Shown here piece after piece: positions 1-5,608 of a stretch of 6,139 nt of DNA. The DNA comes from Chloroflexota bacterium (lineage in GTDB: Bacteria; Chloroflexota; Limnocylindria; Limnocylindrales; CSP1-4). Both the position numbers and the translations under genes were made by a program. Within the stretch, counting starts at the first letter, position 1, and every line of letters begins with the position of its first letter. The notes under the pieces are model-generated. The model made no database searches. It saw nothing but the letters and a program-made list of their open reading frames with translations, and was not told where the DNA came from. Where the stretch lies: contig JAJYEB010000120.1 in NCBI GenBank assembly GCA_021790375.1, forward strand, positions 1 through 6,139, in the 5' to 3' direction.

Positions 1-868
1 GCGTCCCGAGCGGCGCGCAGGCGAGCTGCCGGTCCGGCAGGTCGATCCCGTAGCGGACGGCGGCACGGTCCATCGCGGCCAGGTGGTCCGTGCAGACCTG
101 GTGCCCCAGGCCGCGTGACCCGCAGTGGATGAGCACCACGACCTGGTCCATGGCCAGGTCGAGGGCGCGTGCCGCGTCCGGGTCCAGCACGCGGTCGACC
201 GCCTGCACCTCCAGGAAGTGGTTACCGGATCCGAGGGTGCCCAGCTGATCGGCGCCGCGTTGCCGGGCGCGCTCCGACACGCCCGCGGGCTCCGCGCCGG
301 CGAGCATCCCGTGTTCCTCGGTCAGCTCCAGGTCGTCGGGAGATCCGAGCCCGTTCCGGACGGCCCAGGCGGCGCCCTCCGCCAGCACGCCGTCGAGCTC
401 GCGCGAGCCAAGGCGGCGGCCGCTCCGGGCGCCCACCCCGGTCGGCACCGCACGGAACAGCTCGTCGGCCAGGCGGGCCACGACACGCGCCACGTCCCTG
501 CGGTCCAGCGAGCTGCACAGCAGCCGGACGCCGCAGTTGATGTCGAACCCGATGCCTCCGGGGCTGATCACGCCACCGTCGGCGAGCGTCGCCGCAACTC
601 CGCCCACCGGGAAGCCGTACCCCCAGTGCACGTCGGGCATCGCGAGAGAGGCGCCCACGATGCCCGGAAGCGTCGCCACGTTGGCCACCTGCTCGAGCGC
701 CGGGTCGTCGCGGAGGCGGGCCATGAGCCGATCGTCGGCGAACACGAGCCCGTCGACGCGCATGCCCCGTCGCTCGTCCCTGGGGATGCGCCAGCGCCAC
801 TCGTCCACGCGCTCGACGGCGAGTGGCGCCTCCGCGATCCGCGTCCGCGCCGGCGGTGGTGCGTGCAT
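1..868 (-). CDS. rtcB: RNA-splicing ligase RtcB, N-terminal 289 residues (C-terminus beyond window edge)
   Basis: RtcB is a GTP- and manganese-dependent ligase that joins RNA 2',3'-cyclic phosphate or 3'-phosphate ends to 5'-OH ends in tRNA splicing or RNA repair. Translating the minus strand from the ATG at 868 gives an open frame to the window edge. It contains FDINCGVR (Asp109, Cys112), GSGNHFLEVQ (Asn216, His217) and HCGSRGLGHQ (His248). These match the metal- and guanylate-site residues known from archaeal RtcB (Asp95, Cys98, Asn202, His203, His234 in Pyrococcus), and the Cys-to-His and His-to-His spacings of 105 and 31 residues are the same. The catalytic histidine that is guanylylated would lie past position 1. 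The ATG is the first reasonable start after the archease stop 50 bases upstream; its Shine-Dalgarno is weak (AGGG about 10 bases away). The gene follows archease in the same direction, so co-expression is likely. The family call is near certain; the exact start is less sure. Confidence 0.95.
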   Translation of the reverse strand, partial: MHAPPPARTRIAEAPLAVERVDEWRWRIPRDERRGMRVDGLVFADDRLMARLRDDPALEQVANVATLPGIVGASLAMPDVHWGYGFPVGGVAATLADGGVISPGGIGFDINCGVRLLCSSLDRRDVARVVARLADELFRAVPTGVGARSGRRLGSRELDGVLAEGAAWAVRNGLGSPDDLELTEEHGMLAGAEPAGVSERARQRGADQLGTLGSGNHFLEVQAVDRVLDPDAARALDLAMDQVVVLIHCGSRGLGHQVCTDHLAAMDRAAVRYGIDLPDRQLACAPLGT

Positions 869-892
869 CCCGCCACCGCCCTGCCGTCGCGA

Positions 893-916
893 GCCGCCCC
901 GCGCGCCGCCCCGCGC
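893..916. repeat. Perfect 12-bp tandem duplication between archease and rtcB
   Basis: The plus strand reads gccgccccgcgc twice in a row, at 893-904 and 905-916. It sits in the 50-base gap between the archease stop and the rtcB start. It may be a simple slippage duplication that lengthens the intercistronic spacer; no function is shown. Confidence 0.6.
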
Positions 917-918
917 GC

Positions 919-1362
919 TCACAGGTCCGCGTAGGCCGTGAGGGCGAAGCCCTCCGGCCCCTCCTCCACGGCGAGCCGGTGGAACGTCACCGCCTTGACG
1001 TGCCGCCGCGCCCGCACACCCGGCCGGTCCCAGGGCGCGAGGAACGCGCGGCCTTCCATCGTCCAGGCGTCTCCCTGGGGCTCGATCCGGACGACCACGG
1101 CCCGCACCAGCGCCTGTCCCGCGGATTCGGCCAGCCCGATCAGCTCGTTGAGCCACGCGAAGGCGAGGCCGTCCAGGTCGCAGGCGGTGACCGGCCCGGC
1201 GAGGACGGGCACGCCCTCGATGCCGTCGGTGTCGGCGGCGAGCTCGGCGATGGCAAGCGCCGCCTCCTCGAAGAGCCCGGCGAGCGTGGGGGCGCGGGCA
1301 GTCAGGCCGACGTCGGCCGTATGCGGCAGGTACCCGTGGGACCGCCCGCGCTGGACCGCCAC
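919..1362 (-). CDS. Archease, RtcB activator
   Basis: Archease is a small cytosolic protein that speeds guanylylation of RtcB and allows it multiple turnovers. This 147-residue product has the family's usual length and landmarks: HTADVG at residues 14-19, a following helix (TLAGLFEEAALAIAEL), DLDGLAFAWLNELI near 62-75, HVKAVTFH at 121-128, and a C-terminal YADL with Asp146. The acidic and histidine residues in these motifs form the metal site in known archeases. The start is a GTG at 1362 preceded by GGGGAG with a six-base gap; no better in-frame start is seen. It lies immediately upstream of rtcB in the same direction with a 50-base gap, the classic archease-rtcB pairing, which strongly supports the call. 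The unrelated small gene upstream ends 126 bases before this start. Confidence 0.93.
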   Translation of the reverse strand: MAVQRGRSHGYLPHTADVGLTARAPTLAGLFEEAALAIAELAADTDGIEGVPVLAGPVTACDLDGLAFAWLNELIGLAESAGQALVRAVVVRIEPQGDAWTMEGRAFLAPWDRPGVRARRHVKAVTFHRLAVEEGPEGFALTAYADL

Positions 1363-1386
1363 CCCCGTCTCCCCGGCACGGCCGTT

Positions 1387-1410
1387 GCCGGCCTTGTTCA
1401 GGCGACCGGC
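1387..1410 (-). other. Possible intercistronic RNA hairpin upstream of archease
   Basis: On the minus strand this segment can fold as GCCG, a three-base bulge, GCCT, loop GAACA, AGGC, CGGC. It lies in the 126-base gap between the small coiled-coil gene and archease, 24 bases before the archease GTG. It has no following T-run, so it does not look like a classical terminator. It could be a processing or attenuation element or chance in GC-rich DNA. A competing stem (TTGCCGG with CCGGCAA) overlaps it. Confidence 0.25.
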
Positions 1411-1488
1411 AAGGTCTGTCGAGTCGGACCGTCCTGCGCCGGTCGCATCCGCCGGCTGCGGCCCCCTGGCCGAGGCGCCCGCGGGGCG

Positions 1489-1743
1489 TCAGTCGAGCGA
1501 GATGCTCTCCCGGCGCGGCAGCTCGTCCGCGGGCTCCTTCTCCAGGTGCTCGATCCAGTGGTCCAGGAAGGCCCGCGCGGCGAGGAGCTGCTCCTTCCGC
1601 GCCGCGCGCATGTGCGTGCGCACCTCGGGCGGGAACACCTCCCGCCACAGGCCGACGAGCCCCCTGGGTGCTCGCTCGCTCCGGGCCTCCATGGCCGCGA
1701 GCCGCTGCTCCAGCTCCGCCAGCTGCTCTTCGAGATCGGTCAT
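1489..1743 (-). CDS. Small coiled-coil-type protein of unknown function (84 aa), coupled to the truncated arsA copy
   Basis: I cannot assign this to a named family. Residues 1-24 are a charged heptad-like helix (MTDLEEQLAELEQRLAAMEA) likely to form a coiled coil. A middle segment, GLVGLWREVFPPEVRTHMRAARKEQLL, leads into a second amphipathic helix (LLAARAFLDHWIEHLEKE, about residues 53-70) and a short polar tail ending ESISLD. There is no signal peptide, membrane segment or cysteine, so it is probably cytosolic. The ATG at 1743 overlaps the stop of the preceding ArsA-like frame as ATGA, and AGGAG (1754-1758) lies 10 bases upstream inside that gene, which favours translational coupling. G/C-ending codons continue through the frame, supporting real coding. 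Being downstream of arsA and upstream of archease-rtcB, it may be a partner of the ArsA-like protein; that is inference. Confidence 0.75.
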   Translation of the reverse strand: MTDLEEQLAELEQRLAAMEARSERAPRGLVGLWREVFPPEVRTHMRAARKEQLLAARAFLDHWIEHLEKEPADELPRRESISLD

Positions 1744-2864
1744 CGCTTCGACGCTCCTGCCTGACTGCGCGGTTTCGCCGCGAACCTGACCTTGAGGACA
1801 TGATCGTCGAATCCCGCGCCCGCCGTGGGCAGGTCCACCAGGACGCGCGGCAGGATGAGGTTGCGCCGCCACCAGCCCACCTGCACCACCAGCTCGTCGC
1901 CGCTCCGGTGCAGCTTCACTTCCTCCCGGGAGGTGAACGGCAGCTCGAGCGCGAGCACGAACGCGCCATCCTCGCGGTGCACGCTGTACGGCCGCCCGCG
2001 GTAGTAGAACGCCGTCGGGTCCTCGTCCCCGAACACGGCGTCCCCGAGCTGCTGCAGCATCGGGATCCCGACCACCTCGTGCTCGAAGAACGGCGCGCGC
2101 CGGATCGGGATCGGGTCGAAGTCCGCCTGCACCTCGGGCCAGTAGCGCGCCTGCGCCTGCCGCCACGCCTCGAAATACGGCCCGGCATCGTCGGGGACCA
2201 CGCGGTTGCAGATGACGAGGTCGGTGGGGTAGCCGTAGAGGTGGAAGTACGTGAAGGCGCGCTGCGCCTCCTTGATCACCATCTTCTCGAGGTTCAGCAC
2301 CAGCCGGATCGACGTGAGCTCCGGGTTCGCCAGCAGATCGTGCATGTGCTCGAGGCGGCCGAAGAGCTCCTCGCCGGCCGTGTACACCGCGTCGCCCGGC
2401 ATCGGCATGCCGATCACCCGGCCCACGATGGGGTTCGTCACCTGCGCGATCTTGCGTCCCAGGGGATAGATCTTCTCGATCCACCACTTGCCGGCCTCGG
2501 GCAGGGACAGGAGCCGCAGCGTCTCGCCGGTGGGCGCGGCGTCCACCACGATCAGGTCGTACAGGCCCTTGTCGTGGTGCTCCGCGATCCAGAGCAGGCT
2601 CGCCAGCTCGTCCATCCCGGGGAGCACGCTCATCTCCTCGGCCATCACCTCGTCCAGGCCGCGCCACTGGAAGACGGACGACATGTACGCCTGGATCGTG
2701 CCCCAGTACTTCTCGATGTTGTGCGAGACCTCCGACTCCTGTATGGAGCTCACAGGTGACGGAGCGCGCCCACCGAAACTCACCTGGCCGGCATGCGCGG
2801 CCCAGAAGGGACTCACAGATGCCCGGTCGTGATGGGTCTGCGGCAGGGCGGCAGTTGCTGGCAT
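1740..2864 (-). CDS. N-terminally truncated ArsA/Get3-type protein with HSP20-like C-terminus (probable decapitated paralogue or pseudogene)
   Basis: The frame is open from an ATG at 2864, but only 1740-2741 (333 residues, beginning QESEV) is homologous to the intact plus-strand paralogue, at roughly 75% amino-acid identity by eye. It keeps the ArsA/Get3 signature VDAAPTGETLRLL, the CNRVVP nucleotide-base segment and the C-terminal HSP20-like domain (ALELPFTSREEVKL through VLKVRF). It lacks the counterpart of residues 1-65, which carry the GKGGVGKT P-loop and the STDAAHSL switch I, so it should not hydrolyse ATP alone. The 41 codons between the ATG at 2864 and the homology edge include 14 ending in A or T and a rare ATA, while codons just after it end almost wholly in G or C. 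The extension is therefore probably not genuine coding. The homologous part has no stop or frameshift. It may be a recently beheaded pseudogene, a helper subunit pairing with the intact copy, or an assembly junction. Its stop overlaps the next gene's start. Confidence 0.7.
   Translation of the reverse strand: MPATAALPQTHHDRASVSPFWAAHAGQVSFGGRAPSPVSSIQESEVSHNIEKYWGTIQAYMSSVFQWRGLDEVMAEEMSVLPGMDELASLLWIAEHHDKGLYDLIVVDAAPTGETLRLLSLPEAGKWWIEKIYPLGRKIAQVTNPIVGRVIGMPMPGDAVYTAGEELFGRLEHMHDLLANPELTSIRLVLNLEKMVIKEAQRAFTYFHLYGYPTDLVICNRVVPDDAGPYFEAWRQAQARYWPEVQADFDPIPIRRAPFFEHEVVGIPMLQQLGDAVFGDEDPTAFYYRGRPYSVHREDGAFVLALELPFTSREEVKLHRSGDELVVQVGWWRRNLILPRVLVDLPTAGAGFDDHVLKVRFAAKPRSQAGASKR
2753..2786. repeat. 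7-bp inverted repeat CAGGTGA / TCACCTG
   Basis: Perfect arms at 2753-2759 and 2780-2786 flank a 20-base spacer, 12 bases beyond the point where homology of the truncated arsA copy stops. It could be an operator or a hairpin; it is short enough to be chance. Confidence 0.3.
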
Positions 2865-2987
2865 CTTCGTTCGCTGCTGATTCTCCCACGGTCTCGGGCA
2901 GGGCGATCATTGCGCGTCTGAGGCCGGCGTGGGGGCTCGAGAAAGACAACCCCAGCCCCGCGTAGGAAGATGCCCTGAGCAGCACCA

Positions 2988-2993
2988 GAGGGA
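2988..2993 (+). promoter_or_regulatory. Ribosome binding site of the intact arsA-like gene
   Basis: GAGGGA lies 10 bases before the ATG at 3004. It decides this start over an upstream in-frame ATG at 2929: the 25 extra residues that start would add are low in G/C-ending codons, while the product from 3004 begins MARIIVYTGKGGVGKT, exactly where this ATPase family normally starts. Confidence 0.55.
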
Positions 2994-3003
2994 CTTCGGG
3001 CGC

Positions 3004-4206
3004 ATGGCACGCATCATCGTGTACACGGGCAAGGGCGGGGTGGGCAAGACCAGCATCGCGGCGGCCACGGGGCTGCTCGCCGCAGAGCGGGGTTACCGCA
3101 CCGTCGTCATCTCGACCGACGCCGCGCACAGCCTGGCGGACTCCTTCGACGTGCCGCTCGGGCCCGAGCCGACCGTCATCCGCCCCAACCTTTGGGGCCA
3201 GGAGTCAGAAGTCTTCGCCAACATCACCAGGTACTGGGGCACTATCCAGGCATACGTGGCAAGCGTCTTCCAGTGGCGCGGGCTCGACTCCGTGATGGCC
3301 GAGGAGATGAGCGTGCTCCCCGGGATGGACGAGCTGGCGAGCCTGCTGTGGATCGCGGAGCACCACGACAAGGGCCTGTACGACGTCATCATCGTCGATG
3401 CGGCGCCCACCGGCGAGACGCTGCGGCTCCTGTCCCTGCCCGAGGCCGGCAAGTGGTGGATCGAGAAGATCTACCCGATCGGCAGGCGCATCAGCCAGGT
3501 CACCAATCCCATCGTCGGCCGCGTGCTGGGCATGCCCATGCCGGGCGACGCGGTGTATACGGCCGGCGAGCAACTGTTCGCCCGCCTCGAACATATGCAC
3601 GACCTGCTCACGAACCCGGATCTCGCCTCGGTGCGGGTGGTGCTGAACCTGGAGAAGATGGTGATCAAGGAGGCCCAGCGCGCCTTCACGTACTTCCATC
3701 TCTACGGGTATCCCACTGACCTCGTTGTCTGCAACCGGGTGCTGCCGGCAGACACCGGCGACTACTTCGCTGCCTGGCGCGAGCAGCAGCAGCGCTACCG
3801 GCCTCTGGTCGAAGAGTCGTTCGCGCCGGTCCCCATCCGCGCCGCGCCCTTCTTCGAGCAGGAGGTGGTGGGCGAAGCGATGCTGCGCGGCCTCGGGGCG
3901 GCCGTCTTCGGCGACGAGGATCCCACCCAGATCTTCTATCGCGGCCGGCCCTACACCGTCGGGCGCGCCGGCAACGGGGGCTATGCCCTCTCGCTCGAGT
4001 TGCCGTTCACGTCGAAGGAGCAGGTCCGACTGAACCGTTTCGGCGACGAGCTGGTGGTCCAAGTCGGGTCCTGGCGGCGCAATCTCATCCTGCCGCGGCT
4101 GCTGCTGGATGCTCCCACCGCCGGCGCGAGCTTCGAGGACCACACCCTGACCATCCACTTCGATGCTCCACACCACGACGAGGCGAAGGCCGCCCGAGCG
4201 AGGTGA
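3004..4206 (+). CDS. ArsA/Get3-type P-loop ATPase with C-terminal HSP20-like (alpha-crystallin) domain, intact
   Basis: This 400-residue soluble ATPase belongs to the ArsA/Get3 (TRC40) branch of deviant P-loop proteins, which dimerise on ATP. The P-loop GKGGVGKT is at residues 9-16 with the deviant lysine at 10. Switch I is STDAAHSLADSF (37-48), the ArsA signature VDAAPTGETLRLL is at 131-143, and CNRVLP at 243-248 is the likely base-contacting segment. Residues about 329-387 (LSLELPFTSKEQVRLNRFGDELVVQVGSWRRNLILPR onward) match the HSP20-like domain found at the C-terminus of one ArsA subgroup and of Get3d-type proteins. The single Cys (243) argues against the three-cysteine metalloid site of plasmid ArsA and against the CxxC zinc clasp of eukaryotic Get3. 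An arsenite-pump role is therefore unsupported; binding hydrophobic or membrane-targeted clients is more plausible but inferred. It is a single 400-residue unit, not the fused double ArsA. A truncated paralogue lies divergently upstream. Confidence 0.92.
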   Translation: MARIIVYTGKGGVGKTSIAAATGLLAAERGYRTVVISTDAAHSLADSFDVPLGPEPTVIRPNLWGQESEVFANITRYWGTIQAYVASVFQWRGLDSVMAEEMSVLPGMDELASLLWIAEHHDKGLYDVIIVDAAPTGETLRLLSLPEAGKWWIEKIYPIGRRISQVTNPIVGRVLGMPMPGDAVYTAGEQLFARLEHMHDLLTNPDLASVRVVLNLEKMVIKEAQRAFTYFHLYGYPTDLVVCNRVLPADTGDYFAAWREQQQRYRPLVEESFAPVPIRAAPFFEQEVVGEAMLRGLGAAVFGDEDPTQIFYRGRPYTVGRAGNGGYALSLELPFTSKEQVRLNRFGDELVVQVGSWRRNLILPRLLLDAPTAGASFEDHTLTIHFDAPHHDEAKAARAR

Positions 4207-4222
4207 GGGGCGTAGCCTGCCG

Positions 4223-4251
4223 GCCACAAGCGTGCAGTTCTCGTGGCTGCA
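4223..4251. terminator. Weak hairpin candidates in the convergent gap between arsA-like and CDF genes
   Basis: The 57-base gap between two convergent stops contains GCCAC (4223-4227) with GTGGC (4243-4247), and alternatively TGCAG (4233-4237) with CTGCA (4247-4251). Neither stem is long and no T-run follows on either strand. Position is the main reason to consider a bidirectional terminator here. Confidence 0.2.
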
Positions 4252-4263
4252 ACCCCGGGGGCG

Positions 4264-5157
4264 TCACGCGTGCGCCCGCTCCTCGAGCCCGCTGCGGTCC
4301 TCGCGTTCGAGCTGGAACGTCGAGTGCTCGATGTCGAAGTCGCCGGACAGGCAGCGGCACAACTCGTCGAGCACGTCAGTGCTCTGCACCCCCGGGCCGA
4401 TGACCACATGGGCAGAGACGACGTTGAGCCCGGACGTGATGGTCCAGGCGTGCAGGTCGTGCACGTCCCGCACACCGCTCGCCGTCTGGATGTGGCGGCG
4501 CACCTCCTCGAGATCCACGCCACGCGGTGTCGCTTCCAGCAGGACGTCCGTCACGTCGCGAAGCAGCGACCAGGTGCGGGGCAGGATCAGGAGGGCGATG
4601 ACCACCGAGGCGAGCGGGTCCGCGACGCTCCAGCCGGTGACGGCGATCAGCGCGGCCGCCACCAGGACGGCCGCCGACCCGGCGAGATCGCCCAGGACCT
4701 CGAGGTAGGCACCGCGCAGGTTCAGGCTCTGGCGCTGCGCGTCGCGCAGCAGGACGAATGAGGCGCCGTTGGCCGCCAGGCCGGCGAGGGCGACGGTGAG
4801 CATGAGGTCAGAACCCACCTCGGGCGGCGCGGACAGCCGCCGCCAGGCCTCGTAGAGGACGTAGGCGGCCACGCCGAAGAGAAGCGTGGCATTGGCGCCG
4901 GCGGCGAGCACCTCGAGGCGCAGGTAACCGAAGGTCCGCCCGTTCGTGGGCGGCCGGCCGGCGAACCAGATGGCAAGCAGGGCCACGCCCACGCCCGCCA
5001 CGTCGGTGAGCACGTGGCCGGCGTCCGCGAATAGGGCGAGGCTGTTGGACAGGGCGGCGCCGACGAGCTCGATGACGAGGACCGCCAGCCCGAGGAGGAG
5101 GACCGCCACGAGGCGTCTCCGGTGGACGGCCGCCATCGAACGGTGGCCCTGCGGCAT
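4264..5157 (-). CDS. Cation diffusion facilitator (CDF) family metal efflux transporter, CzcD/ZnT-like
   Basis: CDF proteins are inner-membrane antiporters that export Zn2+ or related divalent metals in exchange for protons. This 297-residue protein has the family's usual size. About six membrane helices are visible (roughly 16-38, 41-66, 82-104, 117-138, 148-173, 178-194), followed by a cytosolic domain with the typical VRDVHDLHAWTITSGLNVVSAHVVI (230-254). The first half of the membrane metal site is HxxxD (His48, Asp52 in ADAGHVLTD), as in zinc-selective members. The second half, usually HxxxD, reads ExxxD (Glu153, Asp157 in YLEVLGD). There is no His-rich loop between helices 4 and 5. The ATG at 5157 overlaps the stop of the upstream ArsR-type gene as TGATG, with AGGGGAAGG (5162-5170) just before it; an ATG seven codons on is a possible alternative. 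Coupling to a metal-sensing repressor supports zinc or similar metal efflux. Confidence 0.93.
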   Translation of the reverse strand: MPQGHRSMAAVHRRRLVAVLLLGLAVLVIELVGAALSNSLALFADAGHVLTDVAGVGVALLAIWFAGRPPTNGRTFGYLRLEVLAAGANATLLFGVAAYVLYEAWRRLSAPPEVGSDLMLTVALAGLAANGASFVLLRDAQRQSLNLRGAYLEVLGDLAGSAAVLVAAALIAVTGWSVADPLASVVIALLILPRTWSLLRDVTDVLLEATPRGVDLEEVRRHIQTASGVRDVHDLHAWTITSGLNVVSAHVVIGPGVQSTDVLDELCRCLSGDFDIEHSTFQLEREDRSGLEERAHA

Positions 5158-5531
5158 CAGGCCTTCCCCTCGCCCACGTGCGCGAGCGCGTCGAGCAGCA
5201 CGTGGCGGACGTGTTCGTCGGACAGCGCGTAGAAGACGCGGCGGCCCTGCGGGCGGCGAGTCACGATGCCGCGCTCGATCAGGTAGTGGAGCTGGTGCGA
5301 GAGCGCCGACACCGACAGGCCGACGGCGCGGGCAAGATCGCCGACGCACCACTCGGGGGCGAGTGAGAGGGCCTGGAGGATCCGCACGCGCGTCGCGTCG
5401 GCGAGCGCGGCGAACCAGTGCTGGACCTCGCGCGCCCGGTCGGGATCGACCAGGCCGCCGCCCGTCGGCGGACGCTCGTGGGGCCGGTCGACCGGCCCGC
5501 CTCCAGTCACCGGCGCCGATACTTGCGTCAT
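5157..5531 (-). CDS. ArsR/SmtB-family metal-sensing repressor (alpha-5 zinc-site type)
   Basis: This 124-residue winged-helix repressor belongs to the ArsR/SmtB family, which leaves DNA when metal binds. The core runs from about residue 33: FAALADATRVRILQAL, then the recognition helix region VGDLARAVGLSVSALSHQLHYL, the wing RRPQGRRVFYAL, and the dimer helix SDEHVRHVLLDALAHVGE. In that last helix Asp105, His107, His118 and Glu121 reproduce the DxH-x10-HxxE alpha-5 metal site of SmtB and CzrA, which points to Zn2+ sensing. The alpha-3 region has one cysteine (EWCVGDL), not the CxC of cadmium, lead or arsenic sensors. The first 30 or so residues are a Gly/Pro-rich extension with a repeated TGGGxVD. 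The ATG at 5531 has no Shine-Dalgarno but sits seven bases after a TATCGT -10-like box, consistent with a leaderless message. It overlaps the CDF gene by one base and probably represses it and itself. Confidence 0.92.
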   Translation of the reverse strand: MTQVSAPVTGGGPVDRPHERPPTGGGLVDPDRAREVQHWFAALADATRVRILQALSLAPEWCVGDLARAVGLSVSALSHQLHYLIERGIVTRRPQGRRVFYALSDEHVRHVLLDALAHVGEGKA

Positions 5532-5538
5532 GGCTCAA

Positions 5539-5544
5539 ACGATA
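5539..5544 (-). promoter_or_regulatory. Putative -10 box (TATCGT) of a leaderless arsR-CDF operon promoter
   Basis: Read on the minus strand, TATCGT fits the TANNNT -10 pattern of GC-rich bacteria and ends seven bases before the repressor ATG at 5531. Transcription would then begin at or next to the start codon. No clear -35 is seen, as is common for this promoter type. The repressor's operator should overlap this site; the surrounding 5540-5575 region has CGCG-AGAC-CGCG and GATAC/GATAG elements but no convincing long palindrome. Confidence 0.4.
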
Positions 5545-5608
5545 GCGGATCGCGCGAGACCGCGTGTCGTATCAGGCATGACGACGGTCGCCAGCCGAGG
5601 AGGCGGAC

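Larger units (their letters stand above)
2742..3003. other. Non-coding spacer between divergent arsA copies
   Basis: This 262-base stretch has no convincing gene: codon third positions lose their G/C bias in the frames that cross it, and no P-loop remnant of the truncated arsA copy is visible on either strand. It must hold the promoter of the intact plus-strand gene, but I see no clear -35/-10 pair. It contains two inverted repeats: CAGGTGA (2753-2759) with TCACCTG (2780-2786), and GGCATCTTC (2860-2868) with GAAGATGCC (2966-2974). Either could be a regulator site or chance. Confidence 0.5.
1740..4206. repeat. Long imperfect inverted repeat formed by the two arsA-like copies
   Basis: The minus-strand copy (homologous part 1740-2741) and the plus-strand copy (3199-4206) face away from each other as arms of about 1 kb. 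They align without gaps from 2741/3199 through at least 2467/3473. Within this, 2556-2648 against 3292-3384 differs at one base in 93, and 2467-2537 against 3403-3473 is identical over 71 bases. The 18 bases between these two tracts differ at seven positions. Such arms can recombine, inverting the middle or converting one copy. Confidence 0.8.

Noticed and set aside
125..934. Long plus-strand open frame opposite rtcB
   Set aside because: The opposite frame encodes RtcB with all expected motifs; this one has no recognisable domain and is an open shadow typical of GC-rich coding DNA.
1363..1488. 16-codon open frame beginning MRPAQDGP upstream of archease
   Set aside because: Too short, no clear ribosome site and no sign of selection; it overlaps a possible hairpin.
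823..1789. Two overlapping plus-strand open frames opposite archease
   Set aside because: Arg/Pro/Gly/Ser-rich composition without motifs; archease on the other strand explains the coding signal.
1668..2759. Long plus-strand open frame opposite the truncated ArsA-type gene
   Set aside because: A His/Val/Leu-rich shadow frame that is mirrored opposite the intact copy (3205-4227), as expected when both sense genes are homologous.
2929..3003. Upstream in-frame start adding 25 residues to the intact ArsA-type protein
   Set aside because: The extra residues precede the normal family N-terminus and have poor codon bias; the ATG at 3004 has GAGGGA before it.
2813..3010. 65-residue minus-strand open frame in the divergent spacer
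   Set aside because: No motif, no ribosome site and no G/C third-position bias; it overlaps the start of the intact gene.
1744..3129. Long minus-strand extension in the frame of the 84-residue protein
   Set aside because: It crosses the ArsA-like gene in another frame and gives low-complexity Arg/Gly/Ala sequence. Only the last 84 codons, after the ATGA overlap, look like a protein.
3004..4206. Arsenic-resistance ArsA role
   Set aside because: Only one cysteine is present, there is no ArsB or ArsC nearby, and the protein is a single ATPase unit with an HSP20-like tail, so the name ArsA here denotes family only.
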